Shown piece by piece: positions 16,292-25,259 of a DNA stretch of 64,000 bases. This stretch comes from CAYRTV01 sp964505785. Lineage in GTDB: Bacteria > Acidobacteriota > Aminicenantia > Aminicenantales > Aminicenantaceae. Numbering within the stretch: the first letter of the stretch is position 1; the number at the start of each line of letters is the position of its first letter. The notes under the pieces are model-generated. The model saw only the letters and a list, made by a program, of their open reading frames with translations, had not been told where the DNA came from and ran no database searches. The translations under genes were made by a program, and so were the position numbers. The DNA lies in NCBI GenBank assembly GCA_964505785.1, contig CAZDJZ010000001.1:310001-374000 (forward strand). The letters run 5' to 3'.

Positions 16292-17635
16292 ATGTTTTCA
16301 AAAATCCTGATTGCCAACCGAGGGGAAATCGCACTTAGAATTATTCGTGCCGCGGCGGAAATGGGCATTAAAACCGTTGCCGTTTATTCCGAAGCAGACA
16401 AAGATGCTCTGCACACCATGATGGCGGATGAAAAGATATGCATTGGGCCTGTCAAGTCGAGTGAAAGCTATTTGAATATTCCTAATATTATTTCCGCTGC
16501 CAATATTACCAAGGCGGATGCTATTCATCCCGGTTATGGTTTTTTGGCTGAAAATCCACGCTTTCCGGAAGTTTGTAAACAGGAGGGGATTGTTTTCATC
16601 GGACCCTCCGCACCTATTATTCGGATGATGGGAGATAAAAATACGGCCCGCCGGGAAATGGAGAAGGCTAAGCTGCCCATAATTCCAGGGTCAGAGGAAA
16701 CGGTTGAGGATCTGGAAGAAGCCGCTAAACAAGCTAAAATTATCGGATATCCGGTGATATTAAAAGCTACTGCCGGAGGAGGCGGGAAAGGCATGCGTAT
16801 TGTTCACGCTGAAACCAATTTATCCGACCAATTCACTATCGCCCGCAATGAAGCTCATTCCGCTTTTGGAAACCCGGATTTATATATGGAGAAGTTTATT
16901 CAGGAGGCCCGGCATATTGAAATTCAGGTTATCCGCGATCATAAAGGGAATACCCGGGCTTTCGCAGAACGGGAATGTTCCGTTCAGCGGAAGCATCAAA
17001 AAATTATAGAAGAATCTCCTTCTCCTTTTATTGATGAAAAATTACGCAAAAAAATGATAAAGGCGGTAGAAGCCGCTGCCGGCTATCTTGATTATACCAG
17101 TCTCGGCACCTTCGAGTTTTTGGTTGATAAAGAAAAAAACTTTTATTTTATGGAAGCCAATACCCGTGTTCAGGTCGAACATCCCATAACGGAGATTTTA
17201 TATGGGATTGATCTGGTTAAAGAACAAATTAAACTGGCAGCCGGAGAGCTATTATCCCTCAATCATAATTTGGTTTTCCACGGCCATAGTGTCGAATGCC
17301 GGATCAATGCCGAAGATTTCCGGACGTTTATTCCATCGCCGGGAAAGATTGAATTTTTGGTTTTTCCCGGGGGACATGGTATCCGGGTGGATTCCGCAGC
17401 GTATCAAGGATGGAGTATTCCCCCTTATTATGATTCTCTTTTGGCTAAAGTAATTTCGCATGCTCCGACCCGGAAAGAAGCCTTAAAGAAAATCGAAACG
17501 GCGCTGGAGATGACAACCGTGGTGGGAGTTAAGACGAATATTCCACTGCATTTAAAAATTTTGGGCAACTCCTTGTTTAATGATGGAAAATATCATATCC
17601 AATTTTTAGAGAAATTACTTGCCTCCGAGAAATGA
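16292..17635 (+). CDS. accC: Acetyl-CoA carboxylase biotin carboxylase subunit
   Basis: The ATP-grasp enzyme that carboxylates biotin on AccB with bicarbonate and ATP. The 447-residue sequence has KILIANRGEIALRIIRAA, the Gly-rich ATP loop (TAGGGGKGMRIV), ERECSVQRKHQKIIEESPS, FMEANTRVQVEHPITE and the C-terminal INAEDF block, all standard for AccC. It sits directly after accB. The carboxyltransferase subunits are not in the window. Confidence 0.97.
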   Translation: MFSKILIANRGEIALRIIRAAAEMGIKTVAVYSEADKDALHTMMADEKICIGPVKSSESYLNIPNIISAANITKADAIHPGYGFLAENPRFPEVCKQEGIVFIGPSAPIIRMMGDKNTARREMEKAKLPIIPGSEETVEDLEEAAKQAKIIGYPVILKATAGGGGKGMRIVHAETNLSDQFTIARNEAHSAFGNPDLYMEKFIQEARHIEIQVIRDHKGNTRAFAERECSVQRKHQKIIEESPSPFIDEKLRKKMIKAVEAAAGYLDYTSLGTFEFLVDKEKNFYFMEANTRVQVEHPITEILYGIDLVKEQIKLAAGELLSLNHNLVFHGHSVECRINAEDFRTFIPSPGKIEFLVFPGGHGIRVDSAAYQGWSIPPYYDSLLAKVISHAPTRKEALKKIETALEMTTVVGVKTNIPLHLKILGNSLFNDGKYHIQFLEKLLASEK

Positions 17636-17705
17636 TAACCAGGGCCTCTATACTTGTAACTCTATAGAGAATAGGTGTTTACATATTTCCTATATCTAAA
17701 AATAG

Positions 17706-17734
17706 TTGACTTATGAATGTAATTTCGGTATTAT
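17706..17734 (+). promoter_or_regulatory. rpsP operon promoter
   Basis: TTGACT (17706-17711), a 17-bp spacer and TATTAT (17729-17734) precede rpsP by about 40 bases. The predicted leader contains GGAGAG at about 17756. A short inverted repeat, CTCTATA / TATAGAG, lies upstream after accC and has no T-run. Confidence 0.65.
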
Positions 17735-17773
17735 CAAAATTTATCAAACAATGCTGGAGAGAATAGATTAAAA

Positions 17774-18028
17774 ATGGTTGCAATTAGACTTAAGAGACTC
17801 GGTGCCAAAAAAAGGCCTTTTTATCGCATTATTGTTATGGATTCCCGTAAACCCAGAGAAGGTCGAACAAAAGAAATCCTTGGATATTATAACCCTTTGA
17901 AAGAGCCCCCGGAGATCAAAGTGGATATGGAAAGGGCTAAATATTGGTTGGATCAAGGAGCTCAGCCTTCAAGCACAGTCCAATCTCTTTTACATAAAGT
18001 TTCTCATAGAGAAAAACAAACCGATTAA
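17774..18028 (+). CDS. rpsP: 30S ribosomal protein S16
   Basis: This 84-residue small-subunit protein binds 16S rRNA and is needed for 30S assembly. It shows the family sequence throughout: VAIRLKRLGAKKRPFYRIIV, DSRKPREGRTKEILGYYNP and KYWLDQGAQPSSTV. It is the first gene of the rpsP-khpA-rimM-trmD-rplS ribosome-maturation operon and has its own promoter. Confidence 0.97.
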   Translation: MVAIRLKRLGAKKRPFYRIIVMDSRKPREGRTKEILGYYNPLKEPPEIKVDMERAKYWLDQGAQPSSTVQSLLHKVSHREKQTD

Positions 18029-18049
18029 CAAAAGTTTAAGGAGGTTACA

Positions 18050-18286
18050 GTGAAAGAACTCGTAGAAATGATCGCAAAATCATTGGTAGACAATCCGGAA
18101 CAGGTGGTGGTATCCCAATTAGAGGGAGAGCAGACCACGATTCTTGAACTTAAAGTTGCCCAGGAAGATTTGGGTAAAGTTATTGGCAAACAGGGAAGAA
18201 CGGCAAGAGCGATCCGTGTGATTCTTGGCGCGGCCGGTATGAAATTAAAAAGAAGATTTAATTTAGAGATCATTGAAAAAGGATAA
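18050..18286 (+). CDS. khpA: KhpA-type KH-domain RNA-binding protein
   Basis: A 78-residue protein that is almost entirely a single type II KH domain, with GKVIGKQGRTARAIRVIL carrying the GxxG loop (GKQG). In other bacteria KhpA partners KhpB/Jag and binds many RNAs. The start is a GTG seven bases after a perfect AAGGAGGT ribosome-binding site. Its place between rpsP and rimM is the conserved one. It overlaps the rimM start by 14 nt. Confidence 0.93.
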   Translation: MKELVEMIAKSLVDNPEQVVVSQLEGEQTTILELKVAQEDLGKVIGKQGRTARAIRVILGAAGMKLKRRFNLEIIEKG

Positions 18287-18795
18287 TTTAGTCAGTATAG
18301 GGAAAATTGTCAAGGTTCGGGGGGTGAAAGGGGAGTTGAAAATTCACCCCTTGATTGATTTAGTGGAAGAACCTTTTTTTTTCCAGGGTTTTTATAAATA
18401 GAAGAAACTCGATTGAGCCATATCGGGTGGAATCTTTCCGCTCTCTTAAAAATTATTTCTTGATAAAGTTTAAGGGAATAAACTCTTTTGAAGAGGCCAG
18501 CTCTTTGGTTGGGGCGGAAGTGCAAGTGACTGAAAATGAACTTTCTTCAACTGAAGAGGGGACATATTATCTGTTCGATTTAATCGGCAGCCGAGTTATA
18601 ACGGTGAATGGAAAAGATGTCGGTGAAATCACGGGGATCACTCTTGCCGCCGGAAATGATCTGCTGGAGGTGGAACAGGACAATAGGGAAGTCCTGATTC
18701 CATTTACAGCGAATATCTGTGTGGAAGTGGATATCCCTGGCAAACGCATTGTCATAGACCCCCCTGAAGGGCTTTTAGATTTAAATGAGGTTTGA
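18273..18795 (+). CDS. rimM: Ribosome maturation factor RimM, split by a +1 frameshift at a T9 run
   Basis: RimM helps mature the 30S head domain. From a TTG at 18273 the frame encodes the normal N-terminus (VSIGKIVKVRGVKGELKIHP) and then stops at TAG near 18398. The rest of the protein (PYRVESFRSLKNYF to the PRC-barrel and DPPEGLLDL end) continues in another frame. Removing one T from the T9 run at 18374-18382 joins them into a 173-residue protein of normal RimM length and sequence. Causes could be a homopolymer sequencing error, a real mutation, or transcriptional slippage on the run. A GTG at 18427 would give only a 122-residue C-terminal fragment. The gene overlaps trmD by 11 nt. Confidence 0.85.
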
Positions 18796-19540
18796 TATAA
18801 TTACAATTTTCCCGGATATGTTTTCGGGTTTTTTAGCGGCTGGAGTATTAAGAAAAGCTGTGGAGAAGGGGCGGATTGAAGTGGCCGTTCATGATTTGCG
18901 TGATTACACCCGGGACAAGCACAGGCAGGTGGATGACCGGCCTTTTGGCGGCAGTCCCGGCATGGTTTTAAAACCGGAGCCGATTTTTCGCGCTGTTGAG
19001 GCTGTAAAAAAAAGCGGCAAAGCAGCGATCTGCCTGCTGTCTCCTCAAGGAAAGCGTTTTAACAGCAAATCGGCAAAACAATTAGCCGAGCAGGATCAGA
19101 TCATTATAATCTGCGGCCGGTATGAAGGAGTAGATGAGAGAGTGGCGGAATATTTAGCGACAGAAGAAATTTCAATCGGTGATTATATTTTGACTGGAGG
19201 AGAACCTGCCGCCATGGTCATAATTGATGCCGTATCCCGTTTTATTCCGGGGGTAGTCGGGAAACAGGAATCTGTGGAAAATGAATCGTTTAATCAGGGA
19301 AGATTGGATTACCCGCAGTACACTCGACCGCGGGAATATCGCGGCCTGAAGGTTCCCAAGCTGCTGTTTTCCGGCGATCATAGTAAAATTGACCGGTGGC
19401 GCAGAAAAAGGGCCTTGGAGAAAACCTGGCGTTTTCGGCCGGCGTTACTCAAGAAAAACGGCTTGATCCAGAAAGATAAAGATATTTTGGATGAGATAAA
19501 AAGAGAGAGGGAAACCAATGGATATCATGAAGACTGTTGA
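18785..19540 (+). CDS. trmD: tRNA (guanine37-N1)-methyltransferase
   Basis: TrmD methylates N1 of G37 next to the anticodon and prevents +1 frameshifting. The 251-residue trefoil-knot SPOUT enzyme shows FDIITIFPDMF, DDRPFGGSPGMVLKPEP, the SAM-binding knot with CGRYEGVDERV and SIGDYILTGGE, and LDYPQYTRP. The start overlaps the rimM end and the stop overlaps the rplS start by 23 nt, in the usual operon order. Confidence 0.97.
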   Translation: MRFDIITIFPDMFSGFLAAGVLRKAVEKGRIEVAVHDLRDYTRDKHRQVDDRPFGGSPGMVLKPEPIFRAVEAVKKSGKAAICLLSPQGKRFNSKSAKQLAEQDQIIIICGRYEGVDERVAEYLATEEISIGDYILTGGEPAAMVIIDAVSRFIPGVVGKQESVENESFNQGRLDYPQYTRPREYRGLKVPKLLFSGDHSKIDRWRRKRALEKTWRFRPALLKKNGLIQKDKDILDEIKRERETNGYHEDC

Positions 19541-19865
19541 AAAAAAACACATGAAAGAGGATATGGATTCTTTTGATATCGGTGATACCGTCAGCGTTCA
19601 TGTTCTTATTAGAGAGGGGGAGAAAGAACGGATCCAGCTTTTTAAGGGAGATGTTATTGCACGCAGAGGTTCAGGTATCAATGAGACCTTTACGGTCAGA
19701 AAAATATCCTTCGGAATCGGAGTGGAAAGAATTTTTCCTGTGCATTCTCCCATTATTAAAAAAATCAAATTTGAACGAAAAGGGCGTACCCGGCGAGCCA
19801 AGCTGTATTATTTGCGCAGCTTGAAAGGAAAGGCCGCCCGATTAAAAGAAGTTCGTCCCCGTTAA
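19518..19865 (+). CDS. rplS: 50S ribosomal protein L19
   Basis: L19 lies at the 30S-50S interface. The 115-residue sequence has FDIGDTVSVHVLIREGEKER, RIQLFKGDVIARRGSGINET, TFTVRKISFGIGVERIFPVH and RRAKLYYLRSLKGKAARLKE, all diagnostic. GAGAGG precedes the ATG at 19518, inside the end of trmD. It is the last gene of the operon. Confidence 0.97.
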   Translation: MDIMKTVEKKHMKEDMDSFDIGDTVSVHVLIREGEKERIQLFKGDVIARRGSGINETFTVRKISFGIGVERIFPVHSPIIKKIKFERKGRTRRAKLYYLRSLKGKAARLKEVRPR

Positions 19866-19900
19866 AGAATACTTTATTCAAAAAAGTCTTTTTTCTATTG

Positions 19901-19930
19901 TTGACGTATTCAATATGAATGATGTAAAGT
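19901..19930 (+). promoter_or_regulatory. Candidate promoter of the TPR protein gene
   Basis: TTGACG (19901-19906), an 18-bp spacer and TAAAGT (19925-19930) lie between rplS and the TPR gene. The predicted leader is roughly 40 bases, pyrimidine-rich, and lacks a recognisable ribosome-binding site before the ATG at 19976. Confidence 0.45.
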
Positions 19931-19975
19931 ATTTTTAATGGGTGATCATTTCTTTTCTTTCTTATTCCATCAAAA

Positions 19976-22090
19976 ATGACAAGTAAAAAAGAAAGACAAA
20001 AAATTGAAGCACAAGCAGAAAAATATATAAAACGGGGAAAAATTCCCGAAGCGATTTCCGAATATCAGAAGCTTTTAACCGGCGACGAACAGGATATTTC
20101 GATCAGAAATTTAATCGGAGATCTTTATGTCAAATCCGATCAAAAAGAAAAAGCCATTCACGAATTTCATAAGATTGCCGACATTTATGAAGAAAAAGGA
20201 TTGTATTCCAAATCAATCGCTTGCTTTAAAAGAATAACAAGGCTGGACTCTGAAGATTTTGAAACCTGCCGCCGTTTGGCCAAGTTATATGAAGCTCAGG
20301 GTTTTTCCACCGAAGCCAAGGTTGAGTATCAAAAGCTGGCACGTGCTTTAACGGCAAAAAATAAGATATCTGAAGCCATTGAAACGTATGAATCCCTGCT
20401 TAAATTAAGTCCGAAAGACATGGAGTGCCGCACACTGCTGGCTGACTTGTATCAAAAAGAGGGGGAGACGGAAAAAGCGGTCGAAGAACTCAATAAAGTT
20501 GCTGAATATAAAATGCATATGAATGAGCTTAAAGGCGTCGATAATATTCTGGAAGAGGCACGTAATTTAAAGGACGATCACTCCCGGACCCTGGCGAATT
20601 TGATCAACCTGTATAAAAAGCAGAACAAAAAAAAAGAATCAATTGAGCTGATAAATAAAACCTTAAAAAATGACCCGGAAAATTTAGGAGCATTATATAT
20701 TTTAGGGAATTTTCATCTTGAAGAAGGAAAGATTGACAAAGCTGAAGAAGTTTATTTAAAAATACTGTCCGCTGACCAAAAGGAAGTGGAAGCCAAGGTG
20801 AAATTAGGGAAAATTTATATGCAGAAAGACCGTTTGGATGAAACGTTTGATCTTTTCAACCCGGTAGTTGATAAATTAATAAGAAAAAGAAAAACTGACC
20901 AGGCTATAGGGTTGTTGGGGCTGATTTTATCCCGCCGGCTTCCTCATCTGCGTACACTGGAGAAATTAGCGGAAGTATACAGGCACAACGGGCAAAAGAA
21001 TAACCTGAATGCAGTGCTTATGATTCTTATGAATTGCTATATGGAAAAAGGCCTGAAAAAAAATCTGCTCGAGGTTTCCGGGGAACTTTTAAACCTATTC
21101 CCTGATAATGAACAATATTATAAGATTTATAATGACATAAAAAAAGAGTTGGGTGTTTCAGAGGAAGATGAAAGCAAAGCAAATTCATTACCTTTGGATG
21201 AGGCAGGAGCGAGAATTGAATCAACCATGGCCAAGGTTGATCTATACTTGGAACAAGGACTGATAAAGAACGCAAAACGCATGCTCAGCGAGTTGAGAGG
21301 AAAGTTTCCTGACAATCCGGACATAGAAAGCAGAATCAAGGAAATTGAAGAATTTGCAGAGAACGCTCAGAATACTGGTATCGCTGATCGAGTCAAGGGT
21401 GCGCACGAGAAGGAGACGGAAATATTTGGGGCGGTGACTCCTCAGTCTCCTCCAAAAAGAGAAGCGGCTGTCCCGGAAGAACGTGAATCTGTTGAGGAAA
21501 AATTAACTTCCGCTGATATTTTTGCAGAAACCGACATCGTTCCGGCGGCGGCCAAGGATTCAGATTCAAAACAGTATTATGATTTGTCAGATAAGATAAA
21601 AGATGAACAAGAAGCGATCAAGGCTATTTATAATTACCAGCTGCAGGGCGACACCACAATTGTGGAGAAAGCTTTATCCGATATTGTCACTGAATTCCGT
21701 CGGGCGCTGGATGAGAAAGTTGATCAGGAAGACTATGACAGCCATTATAATTTAGGCATTGCTTTCCTTGAACAGGGTCTGATGGATGAAGCCATAGAAG
21801 AGTGTAAGTTAGCCGCTCAAAGTGACAGGCTGGCCGTTGACAGTTCCAGCATCATCAGTTTTTGCTACAGGCAAAAGAAAGAATTTAATAAGGCGATGGA
21901 ATGGATCAATAAGGCCTTGGAATCAGCAAAAGAAGGAACCGAGCAATCATATGCCTTGAAATACGATTTGGCTTCTTTATATGAAGATATGGAGGAAAAC
22001 GAAGAAGCTTTGAAATTATTCAGGGGCATAATGGAATGGAACAATCATTATCGCGATGTTGCCAGAAAAGTTGAAGAATTAAGCAAATAA
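19976..22090 (+). CDS. Large tetratricopeptide-repeat protein
   Basis: A 704-residue soluble protein with no signal peptide or membrane segment. Residues about 5-395 are a run of roughly ten TPR or TPR-like helical hairpins (for example AISEYQKLLTGDEQDISIRN). A charged, low-complexity linker spans about 395-550. A second TPR block follows at about 590-700 (YNLGIAFLEQGLMDEAIEEC). It should be a protein-interaction scaffold. The gene precedes a sigma-54 activator but is separated from it by 223 bases. FrzS/PilF-like or gliding-machine roles are possible but cannot be read from the sequence. Confidence 0.75.
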   Translation: MTSKKERQKIEAQAEKYIKRGKIPEAISEYQKLLTGDEQDISIRNLIGDLYVKSDQKEKAIHEFHKIADIYEEKGLYSKSIACFKRITRLDSEDFETCRRLAKLYEAQGFSTEAKVEYQKLARALTAKNKISEAIETYESLLKLSPKDMECRTLLADLYQKEGETEKAVEELNKVAEYKMHMNELKGVDNILEEARNLKDDHSRTLANLINLYKKQNKKKESIELINKTLKNDPENLGALYILGNFHLEEGKIDKAEEVYLKILSADQKEVEAKVKLGKIYMQKDRLDETFDLFNPVVDKLIRKRKTDQAIGLLGLILSRRLPHLRTLEKLAEVYRHNGQKNNLNAVLMILMNCYMEKGLKKNLLEVSGELLNLFPDNEQYYKIYNDIKKELGVSEEDESKANSLPLDEAGARIESTMAKVDLYLEQGLIKNAKRMLSELRGKFPDNPDIESRIKEIEEFAENAQNTGIADRVKGAHEKETEIFGAVTPQSPPKREAAVPEERESVEEKLTSADIFAETDIVPAAAKDSDSKQYYDLSDKIKDEQEAIKAIYNYQLQGDTTIVEKALSDIVTEFRRALDEKVDQEDYDSHYNLGIAFLEQGLMDEAIEECKLAAQSDRLAVDSSSIISFCYRQKKEFNKAMEWINKALESAKEGTEQSYALKYDLASLYEDMEENEEALKLFRGIMEWNNHYRDVARKVEELSK

Positions 22091-22313
22091 TCCTGCTGCT
22101 CTTCGGCCTGTATTTCCAGCTGCTGTGCAGCTCCTGCTGCGCGCAGGTCACAAACATGCTTGCGGCATGTGAATACCCCCCCCCAGGTTGTTATATTGAG
22201 AAAATAAAATCTCCTTTTCGTCCTTATTATATGCGTCATTGATCATAAGCATGAAAGTTTTTTTCCGCTGAATACAGGATTGATGTCTTAGCGGGTGAGG
22301 AAAGGAGGAGGTT
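22091..22313. other. Spacer with short palindromes and a C9 run
   Basis: The spacer contains AGCTGC-TGT-GCAGCT, CATGC-TTGCG-GCATG and a run of nine C (22176-22184). A strong AAAGGAGGAGG close to the end is the ribosome-binding site of the sigma-54 activator. No gene and no -24/-12 promoter was found. Confidence 0.5.
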
Positions 22314-23288
22314 TTGATTGGCAACTCTGATGTTAATACTTACCGGATGATCGGCTCCAGTTCGGCCATGCAGAAAATCTATGCATTGATTGAAAAAGTC
22401 AAAGATATTACGGCTCCTGTTTTTATCGGTGGAGAGAGCGGAACCGGGAAAGAACTGGTGGCAAGAAATATCCATCGTCTCGGCAGCAGGGGATGCGGTC
22501 CATTCGTGGCATTGAATTGCGGTGCAATCCCGGAAAATTTACTTGAGAGTGAGTTGTTCGGGTATACCAAAGGGTCCTTCACCGGTGCTTATCAGGACAG
22601 AAAGGGGCTTATTGAAGAAGCGCACCTGGGAAGCCTATTTTTGGATGAGATCGGAGACCTGTCCCTAAATCTTCAGGCAAAATTATTGAGGCTGCTGCAG
22701 GAAAGGGAAATCCGCAGAATCGGAGAAAACCGCCGTCGCGTAGTGAATGTCCGGTTTATAAGTGCGACAAATAAATGCATTGAAAGGGAGGTTGAAGCCG
22801 GAAGGTTTCGTGAAGACCTTTATTACCGGTTGAAAATTGTATCTATTGAGCTTCCGCCGTTAAGAGAAAGGCGAAGCGATATTAGGGAATTGACCGATTA
22901 TTACTTGAGGAAATTTAAACGGGAGTGGAGATGCCCGGACATAAGCTTTTCTTCCCAGGCGATGGCGGTTTTATTGGCCTATTCATGGCCTGGAAATGTT
23001 CGTGAACTGCAAAATGAAATCCAGAGATGCTTGATTTTTTCAGGCGACAGAAAGCAAATTGAAACGGAGCACTTGTCTTCCCGGATTCAAAAAACGGTCA
23101 GGCATCAAATCCCTTCCCAGAATGATTTTTTTCAAGCCCGGAATGAATTTGAAAAAATCTACGTCCACAAAGCATTAGCGAGATGCAATTATAACCGGTC
23201 GCAAACGGCGGAGGAGATCGGTATAAGCCGGCAAGGTTTATTTAAATTGATAAAAAAACACCGGATTGAGATCCCATCCCAAGTATGA
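22314..23288 (+). CDS. Sigma-54-dependent transcriptional activator without receiver domain
   Basis: A 324-residue enhancer-binding protein. It begins almost directly with the AAA+ domain: Walker A GESGTGKE, the sigma-54 contact loop GSFTGA, Walker B LFLDEIGD, and arginine fingers in the FREDLYYRL region. A Fis-type helix-turn-helix ends it (RSQTAEEIGISRQGLFKLI). The contact loop has Ser for the usual Ala (GAFTGA). No receiver, GAF or PAS domain precedes the ATPase, so activity is either constitutive or controlled by another protein. The start is a TTG supported by AAAGGAGGAGG. Confidence 0.9.
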   Translation: MIGNSDVNTYRMIGSSSAMQKIYALIEKVKDITAPVFIGGESGTGKELVARNIHRLGSRGCGPFVALNCGAIPENLLESELFGYTKGSFTGAYQDRKGLIEEAHLGSLFLDEIGDLSLNLQAKLLRLLQEREIRRIGENRRRVVNVRFISATNKCIEREVEAGRFREDLYYRLKIVSIELPPLRERRSDIRELTDYYLRKFKREWRCPDISFSSQAMAVLLAYSWPGNVRELQNEIQRCLIFSGDRKQIETEHLSSRIQKTVRHQIPSQNDFFQARNEFEKIYVHKALARCNYNRSQTAEEIGISRQGLFKLIKKHRIEIPSQV

Positions 23289-23295
23289 TTGCCGC

Positions 23296-23334
23296 TTGCC
23301 CGAATTTTGTATTTTTGATAAATTATTTCTTATG
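23296..23334 (+). promoter_or_regulatory. Candidate leaderless promoter of the small Cys protein
   Basis: TTGCCC (23296-23301), a 17-bp spacer and TAAATT (23319-23324) are followed after seven bases by the ATG at 23332. No ribosome-binding site is present. Confidence 0.4.
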
Positions 23335-23610
23335 AAAAAAGAAGACAAAAAGATTGATCCGGTAGCCTGTATCAGCTGTCCCATATGCAGTTCAAGGATT
23401 TGGGTGGATTTGTACACCCGGGATGTTGTAAAATCAGAAAAATCACAAAAAATCAAAGAAAGCCTGGATCAATTATTGGAAAAAGAGCTTGTTAAGAAAT
23501 CACAGATGGACAGTAAATTTGATTCCACTGCGGCTATGGCTAAAGAGAGAAAAAAACAAGCCGAGGATAAATTTACTCAAGCTTTCTCTAAAATCAAGAA
23601 TTCCGAGTGA
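23332..23610 (+). CDS. Small protein with C-x2-C-x2-C motif and helical tail
   Basis: A 92-residue protein I do not recognise. Cysteines at 13, 16 and 19 (ACISCPICSSRIWVD) could bind zinc or a metal cluster as a one-sided knuckle. The rest is a highly charged amphipathic helix, probably a coiled coil (SQKIKESLDQLLEKELVKKS). I start at ATG 23332; the frame continues upstream into the preceding gene without a better start. It has no ribosome-binding site but a promoter-like pair just upstream. It is downstream of the sigma-54 activator on the same strand. Confidence 0.6.
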   Translation: MKKEDKKIDPVACISCPICSSRIWVDLYTRDVVKSEKSQKIKESLDQLLEKELVKKSQMDSKFDSTAAMAKERKKQAEDKFTQAFSKIKNSE

Positions 23611-23654
23611 TGAACCTGGATTATTCACGGGCCGGGATCGCTGCAGACGACGAC

Positions 23655-23706
23655 TATTCTTTGATTCAATGTCGTCCCGAGGAGCAAAGCGGCGTTAATC
23701 CCTCTG
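23655..23706. repeat. Degenerate dispersed intergenic repeat copy
   Basis: The stretch containing GTCGTCCCGAGGAGCAAAG, then GCGGCG and TTAATCCCTC, resembles the GTCATTCCGAGGAGCGAAG-type intergenic repeats that I recall from many bacterial genomes. Related diverged copies seem to lie at 54.03 kb and 57.77 kb. It lies between two convergent genes. Confidence 0.4.
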
Positions 23707-23708
23707 GA

Positions 23709-25139
23709 CTAACTTCCGATTTGTGTTTCATCTTCCCGGATTTTCGGGGCCATTGAGAATCCAGTAAACCCGAATGCAATCAGGAAAAAAACAGAGATGT
23801 AGTTCATAAACGCCCAAGGAAGATATGTAAAAGTAGAAACACCGATAGTTCCGGTTATATAGACCCCGGCCATGCTCCAGGGAACAAGCGGAACGATAAT
23901 GGCTCCGCTTTCTTCCGCGATGCGGGAAAGATTTTTGGCTGCAAGTTTTTTGCGGCGGTAAATCGGGGCTAGAAGTTCTTCCGGGATAATCATAGATAAG
24001 TATGAACTTCCTGTTATAAGGGCGGTAACCACGCAGGCGGCAACTGTGGTCAAAACAATGCTGGAAACTTTTCTGGCGTATTTCATCACGCGGTCCAGAA
24101 TGACACTAAGCATTCCTGTCGCCTGCATAATCCCTCCGAAACTGAATGCAGTGAAGGCGACCAGCTGGGTTTCCATCATGCTCATCATTCCGCCCCTGGA
24201 AATCAATTGATCTACTTGTTCAATACCCGTATTGGCCTGGTACCCTGTATTGACGGCGGCTGCGATTTCAGTGATCGGAGTTTTCTGGAAAATTACAGCC
24301 AAAACTCCGGCGATAAATGATGACAGCAGCATTCCGGGAATAGTCGGTTTTTTAGTGGCCGCGAAATAAAAAACCACTACCATGGGTAAAAGAAGCCCGA
24401 TATTGAATTGGAAGTTCTCTTTGAGGGTGGACGTGATAATCTGCATTTCTTCCGATTTAACGGCGGTTCCACTATAACCGAGACCAATAAAAAAATAGAT
24501 GAGCAATCCGATCAGCCAGGCAGGTACGGCGGACCACATCATATGCTTAATATGATCGAATAAATTCGAGCCAGCGGCGATTGGAGCCAGGTTGGTGACA
24601 TCGGAAAAAGGTGACATTTTATCACCGAAGTAGGCACCGGCTACAATGGCTCCTGCAGCCGGGCCTAAAGGAATATTTAATCCCATTGCGATTCCGATAA
24701 AAGCCACCCCCAGGGTGCCTATGGTTCCCCAGGATGTTCCGGTGGCGATGGATGTCAGTGAACAGACAAAGCAGGCTGTTACAAGGAAAAATTGGGGGGA
24801 AATCAATTTGAGGCCGTAATATATAATCATGGGAATAGTACCGGAAGCAATCCAGGATCCAATCAAAATTCCTACGCACAGCATAATGAGCAGTGCGGGC
24901 ATAGCCTTATGAATGGATTCAACGATTCCCTTTTCCATTTCAGACCAATTAAACTTCAAGAAGTATCCGATAATCCCGGTAAGGAAAGCGGCCGCTACCA
25001 GCAGGACCTGGGGACGAATTTGATAGATCCCATAACCTATGCCGAGCAAAAGGCCCATGGCGCTCAAGGGGATTAAAGCCGTTCCCAGGGATGGTTTCCG
25101 TTCTCTGTCTAAACAATTTGCCTTATTCATTTCATCCAT
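23709..25139 (-). CDS. nhaC: Na+/H+ antiporter, NhaC family
   Basis: A 476-residue inner-membrane secondary transporter with about eleven or twelve hydrophobic segments. Family features are the TSIATGTSWGTIGTLG segment, GAIVAGAYFGDKMSPFSDVTNL and EESGAIIVPLVPWSMAG. NhaC proteins exchange Na+ for H+; some relatives exchange organic acids such as malate/lactate. AAAGGA lies before the ATG. It is downstream of the isoaspartyl dipeptidase gene on the same strand (120-base gap), so uptake or ion balance linked to peptide or aspartate metabolism is possible. Confidence 0.88.
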   Translation of the reverse strand: MDEMNKANCLDRERKPSLGTALIPLSAMGLLLGIGYGIYQIRPQVLLVAAAFLTGIIGYFLKFNWSEMEKGIVESIHKAMPALLIMLCVGILIGSWIASGTIPMIIYYGLKLISPQFFLVTACFVCSLTSIATGTSWGTIGTLGVAFIGIAMGLNIPLGPAAGAIVAGAYFGDKMSPFSDVTNLAPIAAGSNLFDHIKHMMWSAVPAWLIGLLIYFFIGLGYSGTAVKSEEMQIITSTLKENFQFNIGLLLPMVVVFYFAATKKPTIPGMLLSSFIAGVLAVIFQKTPITEIAAAVNTGYQANTGIEQVDQLISRGGMMSMMETQLVAFTAFSFGGIMQATGMLSVILDRVMKYARKVSSIVLTTVAACVVTALITGSSYLSMIIPEELLAPIYRRKKLAAKNLSRIAEESGAIIVPLVPWSMAGVYITGTIGVSTFTYLPWAFMNYISVFFLIAFGFTGFSMAPKIREDETQIGS

Positions 25140-25259
25140 TGTTTAAAATCCTTTCTTTGCTTTGCATGCATTCCGATGTCCCGAAGGTTCCGGATAAGCA
25201 AGGTGAAAAAAACCGGGGATGCTTCCTGTTGAGAAAAACAAAAAAAGTGAAAAAATATC

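Noticed and set aside
17646..17675. Rho-independent terminator after accC
   Set aside because: The CTCTATA/TATAGAG arms are A/T-rich with no following T-run.
18427..18795. Independent 122-residue gene from GTG 18427
   Set aside because: The sequence is the C-terminal two thirds of RimM; the N-terminus is present in another frame upstream.
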